A DNA stretch of 9,588 nucleotides from Candidatus Saccharimonadota bacterium (GTDB taxonomy: Bacteria; Patescibacteriota; Saccharimonadia; Saccharimonadales; UBA4665). A model generated the notes under the pieces. That model was given only the letters and a program-made list of their open reading frames with translations, made no database searches and had not been told where the DNA came from. The DNA is taken from positions 1 to 9,588 of the forward strand of contig JARIHJ010000069.1 of assembly GCA_029288335.1 (NCBI GenBank), read 5' to 3'. The translations under genes were made by a program, and so were the position numbers. Shown piece after piece: positions 5,701-9,588 of the stretch (its first letter is position 1; each line of letters opens with the position of its first letter).

Positions 5701-7308
5701 CTAGCCGATGACACGGTATAATTCATCCATTGTCGTCTGGCCGGCGATAACTTTGAGTACACCGTCCTGAAGCATTGTACGCATACCGGACTGAATCGCT
5801 GCCGCTTCAATGTCTTCTGTCGATAGCACCTTGGTCGGATTTTCTAGAATATGGCGGATAGCGCCGTCCATTGTAAACTGTTCCCGGATCGCAATCTGGC
5901 CACTATAGCCGTATGGGTTCTCAGTAGAACTGCCAGGCTTGTATAGCTGCAAGCCCTCCAAATTGGGCTTTTCAATATTGCCAGGCAATGATTGGATAAC
6001 TTGATAAATATGCTGCAATTCTTCGTCGCTAGGTTGATAGGCTTGCTTTAGCGAATCGTCCAGACAGCGCACTAGCCGCTGGGCCATCACCAGCCGAATC
6101 GCCGAGACAAATAGCGGATTCTGGCCGATGATATCAGCCAGCCGGGTCAGCGCCGCAGCCGCGCTGCTGGCGTGAAAAGTCGCCAGTACCAAATGTCCGG
6201 TCAACGCCGCCTGAAGCGCCGTTCGCGCCGTATCCATATCGCGAATCTCGCCCACCATCACCACATCTGGATCAAGCCTGAGCACCGCCCGCAATTTGTT
6301 GGCAAAGCTAGAGTCATCCCCCTTTTCGGTCGAGCGCACCGAAATCTGCGTAATACCGGGAAACTGGTATTCGACCGGATCCTCGATCGTAATAATCTTA
6401 CGCTCGTCGCTAATCAGCGAATTCATAATCGAATAAAGCGTAGTAGTTTTGCCGGAACCGGTTGGGCCGACCACCATCACTAGGCCGCTCGGCTTCACCA
6501 CAATAGCATCGATAATGGCGCGCTCGCGTTCTGACAAGCCCAGTCGCTCGAGCCGATACATTTCGGGGTTCATATTAAATAAGCGCATTACGATATCCAT
6601 ACCATTGATGGTCGGCACCGTCTCTAGGCGAATGTTGACATCTACCAGATTGCCATCCGCCATTTTGACCTTCTGGGCGATGTGGCCTTGCTGCGCCTCT
6701 TCGCTAGCGGTCGAAACATTGCCCGCAGAAGCTACCGCCGACACCAAAATTCGGTACTTTTCCTTCGTCAAGTTGGCAATCGGGTGAAGCACCCCGTCGA
6801 CACGGAAACGAATCCGCACGTTGTCTTCCTGGTTTTCGCAGTGGATATCGCTGGCGTTCAGCCGATGCGCCTGAGCCGTCAGGTAAGCCAGCATATCGTC
6901 GGCGCGGACAGTTTCGAGCGTCTGCGACACCTCTCGGACCAATTGTTCACTGCCGGCGGTATTAACTTCGATGTCGTGGTAGACGACTTTTTGCGGCGGA
7001 TTATACAGCCGCATATACTCGCGAAAACCGGCGTCGGAAATCATCGAAAATTTGATCAGCTGATCAGTAAAGCGCTGCTCCAAGCTCGACATCGTCTGCC
7101 GCGAAGTGTTGTTGGTAACACCGAAGAGAATGTGCGACTGGTCGGCCTGAATCGGGATGACTTTTAGTTGCTCGAGTTCATCGTTCGTCAGGATATTTTT
7201 AAATAACTGCTTGTTGCCGAGCTGCGAGGTGTCCAGATAATCCATACCGACCAGCCGTGCCCGGCGCTGCGTCTTCTGCTCTTCGTCAAACCTAGCATCT
7301 TCGCTCAT
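5701..7308 (-). CDS. pilB: Type IV pilus assembly ATPase, PilB/GspE family
   Basis: The 535-residue protein is a hexameric cytoplasmic ATPase that powers pilus extension or type II-like secretion. An N-terminal domain (about 20-130) precedes the N2 domain with ASDIHCEN at 152-159. Then come Walker A GPTGSGKTT at 281-289, the Asp box ITIEDPVEYQ at 306-315, Walker B LRLDPDVVMVGEIRD at 343-357 and the His box GHLVLATFHA at 371-380. These and the long N-terminal region favour PilB/GspE over PilT. The tetracysteine zinc motif usual between the His box and the C-terminus is missing: only C415 remains. No other pilus genes are in the window. The ATG at 7308 has no Shine-Dalgarno but has TACAAT 7 bp upstream, suggesting a leaderless mRNA. 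It is divergent from the methyltransferase gene across 45-48 bp. Confidence 0.95.
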   Translation of the reverse strand: MSEDARFDEEQKTQRRARLVGMDYLDTSQLGNKQLFKNILTNDELEQLKVIPIQADQSHILFGVTNNTSRQTMSSLEQRFTDQLIKFSMISDAGFREYMRLYNPPQKVVYHDIEVNTAGSEQLVREVSQTLETVRADDMLAYLTAQAHRLNASDIHCENQEDNVRIRFRVDGVLHPIANLTKEKYRILVSAVASAGNVSTASEEAQQGHIAQKVKMADGNLVDVNIRLETVPTINGMDIVMRLFNMNPEMYRLERLGLSERERAIIDAIVVKPSGLVMVVGPTGSGKTTTLYSIMNSLISDERKIITIEDPVEYQFPGITQISVRSTEKGDDSSFANKLRAVLRLDPDVVMVGEIRDMDTARTALQAALTGHLVLATFHASSAAAALTRLADIIGQNPLFVSAIRLVMAQRLVRCLDDSLKQAYQPSDEELQHIYQVIQSLPGNIEKPNLEGLQLYKPGSSTENPYGYSGQIAIREQFTMDGAIRHILENPTKVLSTEDIEAAAIQSGMRTMLQDGVLKVIAGQTTMDELYRVIG

Positions 7309-7315
7309 TAAGCTA

Positions 7316-7321
7316 ATTGTA
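7316..7321 (-). promoter_or_regulatory. Candidate -10 box for pilB
   Basis: TACAAT on the minus strand ends 7 bp before the pilB ATG, so transcription would begin at or one base before the start codon. No clear -35 was seen. It shares the short divergent spacer with the methyltransferase gene. Confidence 0.45.
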
Positions 7322-7343
7322 AAACATAAGCGCTGTTGTGCGC

Positions 7344-7349
7344 TAGACT
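7344..7349 (+). promoter_or_regulatory. Candidate -10 box for the SpoU methyltransferase
   Basis: TAGACT ends 7 bp before the ATG at 7357 and 4 bp before the tandem ATG at 7354, again a spacing that predicts a leaderless transcript. TTGTAA at 7317-7322 is too far (21 bp) for a good -35. Confidence 0.35.
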
Positions 7350-7353
7350 AGCT

Positions 7354-7854
7354 ATGATGCGAGAGTTAATTCTGGTGATTCACGACGTCAGGAGTTGTCA
7401 TAACGTCGGCGCGATGCTACGGACGGCCGAAGGCTTAGGCGCGAGCGAAGTAATTTTAACCGGCTACACGCCATTTCCTAGAATGGCGAACGATCCACGC
7501 TTGCCATATCTAGCGGATAAAATCGATAAGCAAATTGTTAAAACTTCGCTAGGCGCCGAAAAAACTCTGACTTGGAAGCACGAATCAAATATTAAAGTAG
7601 CACTAAAAGAACTAAAAACTCGTGACTTTTGCGTTGCCGCACTAGAACAGGCTAAAAATTCTGTCAAACTTCCTGATTTTAAGCCGCCGGACAAGCTCGC
7701 CCTAATCGTCGGCAACGAAATCACCGGCCTAGATGCCGACGTATTGACTCTAGCCAATCTGGCGCTCGAAATCCCGATGCTGGGCCAGAAAGAATCGTTT
7801 AATGTCGCCTCAGCCGCCGCCATCGCCCTAGCCCATTGCCGTTTTCATAAGTAG
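7354..7854 (+). CDS. SpoU/TrmH family RNA 2'-O-methyltransferase
   Basis: The product has 166 residues from the ATG at 7354, or 165 from the adjacent ATG at 7357. An upstream TTG at 7336 adds only non-family residues. All three SPOUT motifs are present: motif 1 SCHNVGAMLRTAEGLGA with the N-x-G-xxx-R core, motif 2 LALIVGNEITGLDADVL, and motif 3 LEIPMLGQKESFNVASAAAIALAH. These form the trefoil-knot S-adenosylmethionine site. The protein is the short form, without the N-terminal substrate-binding domain of RlmB-type enzymes. Its target may be tRNA (TrmH/TrmL-like) or rRNA, and sequence alone does not decide. It is transcribed away from pilB, and its stop lies 6 bp before the -10 of the next gene. 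Confidence 0.9.
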   Translation: MMRELILVIHDVRSCHNVGAMLRTAEGLGASEVILTGYTPFPRMANDPRLPYLADKIDKQIVKTSLGAEKTLTWKHESNIKVALKELKTRDFCVAALEQAKNSVKLPDFKPPDKLALIVGNEITGLDADVLTLANLALEIPMLGQKESFNVASAAAIALAHCRFHK

Positions 7855-7857
7855 TTA

Positions 7858-7866
7858 TGCTATAAT
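7858..7866 (+). promoter_or_regulatory. Extended -10 promoter of the CAP protein gene
   Basis: TATGCTATAAT (7856-7866 including the flanking bases) is a perfect extended -10, with TGn joined to TATAAT. A weak TTGCCG -35 lies 19 bp upstream at 7836-7841, which an extended -10 can tolerate. The expected start near 7873 gives a leader of about 17 bases before the ATG at 7890. No clear Shine-Dalgarno is present; the leader is A-rich. Confidence 0.7.
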
Positions 7867-7889
7867 TAACCCATTAAAAGCAAACAAAA

Positions 7890-8783
7890 ATGGCTATCAA
7901 AACAAGGGCTAAACCCAAATCTCTAGCACATAAAAAGCGCACGGGCACCCACCACAAACACAGCAAAACTTACCTGAAAACCTACTGGCCTTATCTGCCG
8001 CTCCTCGCAATTGTGTCGGTAGGATTAGTTATTAACGGCCTCTGGTCAAATAGTATGCACAGCGTTCAGGGCTATGCCACTAATGTCAGCCCGGCCACAT
8101 TGCTAGCCGATACTAATGCTCAGCGTGCCAGCCACAATGAGACTGCTCTTACCATCAACCCCGAGCTAGCCGCCGCTGCCCAGGCCAAGGCGAACGATAT
8201 GGTCCAGCGCAATTATTGGAGCCACGTCACGCCGACCGGTGAGCAGCCCTGGCAATTCGACACCGCCCAAGGTTACCAGTACCAATCAGCCGGCGAGAAT
8301 CTGGCCTACGGCTTTGGTGACTCCAGTGCCATAATGACCGCCTGGATGAATAGTCCCGAGCACCGCGCCAACATCCTCGATAAAAATTACCAAAACGTCG
8401 GTTTCGGCATTGCCAATTCGCCAAATTACCAGGGAAGCGGCCCGGAAACGGTCGTCGTCGCCGAATACGGCCAACCACTCACTCCAGTAGTGACGACCGC
8501 TAGCGCGCCGGTGCAGCCATTAGGCGCCACCAATTTACCAGCTAGCCAACCCGTCGCCAGAATCCAGTTACTATCCGGGAATGCTAGCTGGGCTGAGTTA
8601 GCCGTCGTACTAGTGGCTAGTGTAGCGGCATTAATTTTCGTCACACGCCACGGCTTAGCCTTCAAGAAGTTAGTCACAGAAGGCGAAGAATTCGTCCTGC
8701 ACCACCGTTATCTCGATATCGCCGTCATCACTCTGGCTGTCGCCGGGTTTGTCCTCACCCGCACCGTCGGCGTGATCCACTAG
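7890..8783 (+). CDS. Membrane-anchored CAP (SCP/PR-1) domain protein
   Basis: The product has 297 residues. A very basic His/Lys-rich N-terminus (1-31) precedes a signal-anchor helix at about 33-52. The CAP domain spans about 68-193 with its hallmarks: SHVTP with H112, GENLAYG with E136, and WMNSPEHRANIL with E157 and H158, followed by the VVVAEYG strand. A Pro/Ala/Thr-rich linker (195-225) leads to two more helices at about 235-252 and 275-291. The predicted topology puts the CAP domain outside the cell, held by membrane segments on both sides. Bacterial CAP proteins resemble YkwD; their activity is unsettled, with lipid binding, peptidase-like or cell-wall roles proposed. In a host-attached CPR cell a surface or host-contact role is possible but is inference. 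The gene has a strong extended -10 promoter of its own. Confidence 0.92.
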   Translation: MAIKTRAKPKSLAHKKRTGTHHKHSKTYLKTYWPYLPLLAIVSVGLVINGLWSNSMHSVQGYATNVSPATLLADTNAQRASHNETALTINPELAAAAQAKANDMVQRNYWSHVTPTGEQPWQFDTAQGYQYQSAGENLAYGFGDSSAIMTAWMNSPEHRANILDKNYQNVGFGIANSPNYQGSGPETVVVAEYGQPLTPVVTTASAPVQPLGATNLPASQPVARIQLLSGNASWAELAVVLVASVAALIFVTRHGLAFKKLVTEGEEFVLHHRYLDIAVITLAVAGFVLTRTVGVIH

Positions 8784-8820
8784 TTGCTAAAAACTTCGGT
8801 TCTTTAAGGCTTTTTTTGCA
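8784..8820 (+). terminator. Weak candidate terminator after the CAP gene
   Basis: Directly after the stop, AAAAAC and GTTCTT flank a TTCG loop (8795-8798) closed by C-G, the stable C(UUCG)G tetraloop, with one mismatch in an A/T stem. A run of seven T follows at 8811-8817 after a short gap. The stem is AT-rich and the gap is not ideal, so termination may be partial. Confidence 0.35.
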
Positions 8821-8823
8821 ATA

Positions 8824-8829
8824 TATAAT
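8824..8829 (+). promoter_or_regulatory. Candidate -10 box for the Nudix gene
   Basis: A perfect TATAAT ends 8 bp before the ATG at 8838, so the transcript would start within about two bases of the start codon. The GAGG right before the ATG is too close to act as a normal Shine-Dalgarno. The -35 region is T-rich and unconvincing. Confidence 0.5.
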
Positions 8830-8837
8830 TAAGAGGT

Positions 8838-9272
8838 ATGGATGACATATTCCGCTATGACCCAGCGGCTAGCGGCACAAAAGGATTGGTTTTCATTGGC
8901 GATAAGTTACTCATTTATCGGCGCGATAACAACACCGACCTTTTCCCCTTATATCTGGACCTCCCCGGCGGCGGATCAGAAGGTGAAGAGACTCCATTCC
9001 AAACTCTCCAAAGAGAATTAAAAGAGGAATTTGGGCTCAGCATAACGGCGAGTGACATTGTTTATGCCAAAAAGTATCAAAGCAGCCTCTCGCCCGATAA
9101 GACCGCTTATTTTGTCGTCGTCCAGCTGGCCGCCAAGGTAAAAAACGACATCGTATTCGGCGATGAAGGGCTCGAGTATATGCTTATGACGCCGAAGGAA
9201 TATTTAGGCCGGACCGACGCTTGGCCAGCCATTCAAAATAGAGCCAGAGATTATTTTCAGAGTTTATCTTAG
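8838..9272 (+). CDS. Nudix hydrolase
   Basis: The product has 144 residues. The Nudix box GX5EX7REUXEEXGU is complete at residues 45-67 (from GGSEGEE through RELKEEFGL), so the magnesium-binding glutamates E60, E63 and E64 are present. It hydrolyses a nucleoside diphosphate linked to another moiety; the real substrate (oxidised dNTP, NDP-sugar, ADP-ribose, capped RNA) cannot be assigned. The N-terminal strand KGLVFIGDKLLIYRR and the following LDLPGG are typical of the fold. It follows the CAP gene after 54 bp but has its own -10 sequence. It is convergent with the polymerase gene, with only 5 bp between the two stops and no terminator between them. Confidence 0.93.
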   Translation: MDDIFRYDPAASGTKGLVFIGDKLLIYRRDNNTDLFPLYLDLPGGGSEGEETPFQTLQRELKEEFGLSITASDIVYAKKYQSSLSPDKTAYFVVVQLAAKVKNDIVFGDEGLEYMLMTPKEYLGRTDAWPAIQNRARDYFQSLS

Positions 9273-9277
9273 TCGTT

Positions 9278-9569
9278 CTATTGCAATTTGATGTTGCCGG
9301 CACCGACGAGTGGCTCGAGGCTTTGTTCGATTGGCTGGCTGGTGTCTACGCCGCTGGGCAATTTGATAATCTGTTTTTTGTCACTCGCACCGAGTACCAG
9401 CACCACATCAGTCGGGCCCGGGTAATTATCAAGGACTTGTTTAAGCCCAGTCAGCAGACTCTGATCGCTAGCGTCATTTAGCCGGACGTAGAGGCGCTCC
9501 GGTTTCGGGTTTTCGGTTAGGGCTTTAGCGCCTGGGCCATTAGCACGGGCTAGAGGTGGAGCTAGTTTT
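9278..9569 (-). CDS. dnaE: DNA polymerase III subunit alpha, C-terminal fragment
   Basis: About 97 residues are readable from the TAG at 9278-9280 up to the adapter junction. The pattern PERLYVRLNDASDQSLLTGLKQVLDNYPGPTDVVLVL, then KLPSGVDTSQPIEQSLEPLVGAGNIKL, matches the extreme C-terminus of bacterial DnaE, where L-x-V-x-L, LK-x-L-x-x-x-PG and a final LVG-x-x-N-hydrophobic stretch recur. The catalytic PHP and palm domains would lie to the right, beyond the contig end. An apparent ATG near 9586 (MCIRDR) is translated adapter and is not a start. The assignment rests on the weakly conserved tail alone, so it is less sure than a catalytic-domain match. Confidence 0.7.
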
Positions 9570-9588
9570 CTGTCTCTTATACACATCT
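9570..9588. other. Nextera/Tn5 mosaic-end adapter remnant (artefact)
   Basis: The last 19 bases are CTGTCTCTTATACACATCT, the exact reverse complement of the Tn5 transposase mosaic end used in Nextera libraries. This is untrimmed sequencing adapter at a contig end. The sequence left of 9570 is the last genomic base, and the following dnaE codons are missing. Confidence 0.97.

Noticed and set aside
6172..7167. Plus-strand reading frames inside pilB (6172-6483, 6449-6787, 6682-7167)
   Set aside because: They are shadows of the strongly conserved ATPase on the other strand; their translations are Arg/His/Ser-rich and unlike real proteins.
9281..9588. A plus-strand gene at 9281-9481 and a complete minus-strand gene starting with MCIRDR at 9586
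   Set aside because: The first is a shadow of the dnaE tail. The second starts inside the sequencing adapter, so the gene is truncated and not complete.
1..9588. tRNA genes, CRISPR arrays, insertion sequences or attachment sites
   Set aside because: I saw no cloverleaf with a conserved T-loop, no regularly spaced repeats, no transposase motifs and no terminal inverted repeats.
1..9588. Alternative genetic code (TGA read as Gly, as in Gracilibacteria/Absconditabacteria)
   Set aside because: TGA ends rnhB, the small membrane gene and the whiB-like gene at sensible positions, and no gene body contains in-frame TGA.

Overview
The window looks like a contig end from a Candidate Phyla Radiation bacterium, most likely Candidatus Saccharibacteria (TM7). 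This is inferred from gene content and not from any search. The supports are compact genes with near-zero spacing, few Shine-Dalgarno sequences, standard stops including TGA (so no code-25 recoding as in Gracilibacteria/Absconditabacteria), ribosomal protein L19 with a long Ala/Glu/Lys tail, a type IV pilus ATPase, a membrane-tethered CAP protein, and a WhiB-type iron-sulfur regulator, a family otherwise tied to Actinobacteria, the usual hosts of Saccharibacteria. GC is near 50% except in one AT-richer gene.

Layout. Plus strand 1-2167: the 3' part of an M1 zinc aminopeptidase, then after 2 bp a small P-loop kinase-like protein. Minus strand 2193-3628: a hypothetical protein, YraN and RNase HII, the last two sharing an ATGA overlap. 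Plus strand 3737-3979: an 80-residue two-helix membrane protein with the best Shine-Dalgarno of the window, followed by a perfect 11-bp hairpin and a C-rich, G-poor tract. Minus strand 4149-7308: an alpha/beta-hydrolase-like protein, L19, the WhiB-like regulator and a PilB/GspE ATPase. Plus strand 7354-9272: a SpoU/TrmH RNA methyltransferase, the CAP protein and a Nudix hydrolase. The minus strand from 9278 to the right edge is the C-terminal end of what looks like DNA polymerase III alpha. The last 19 bases are not genomic: they are the Tn5/Nextera mosaic-end adapter.

How the genes fit together. Housekeeping functions (L19, RNase HII, YraN, SpoU methyltransferase, DnaE, Nudix) are interleaved with envelope and host-contact candidates (PilB, CAP protein, two-helix protein) and one redox/Fe-S sensing regulator placed directly downstream of pilB but with its own promoter-like sequence. 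Several genes (pilB, trmH-like, Nudix, rplS, hydrolase) have a -10-like hexamer only 7-9 bp before the ATG, suggesting leaderless mRNAs.

No CRISPR array, insertion sequence, tRNA or rRNA gene was seen. I found no complete new defence or mobile system. The best leads are the WhiB regulator with a dyad over its ribosome binding site, the hairpin plus C-rich tract after the small membrane protein, the strong excess of GCTAGC, and the leaderless promoter pattern.
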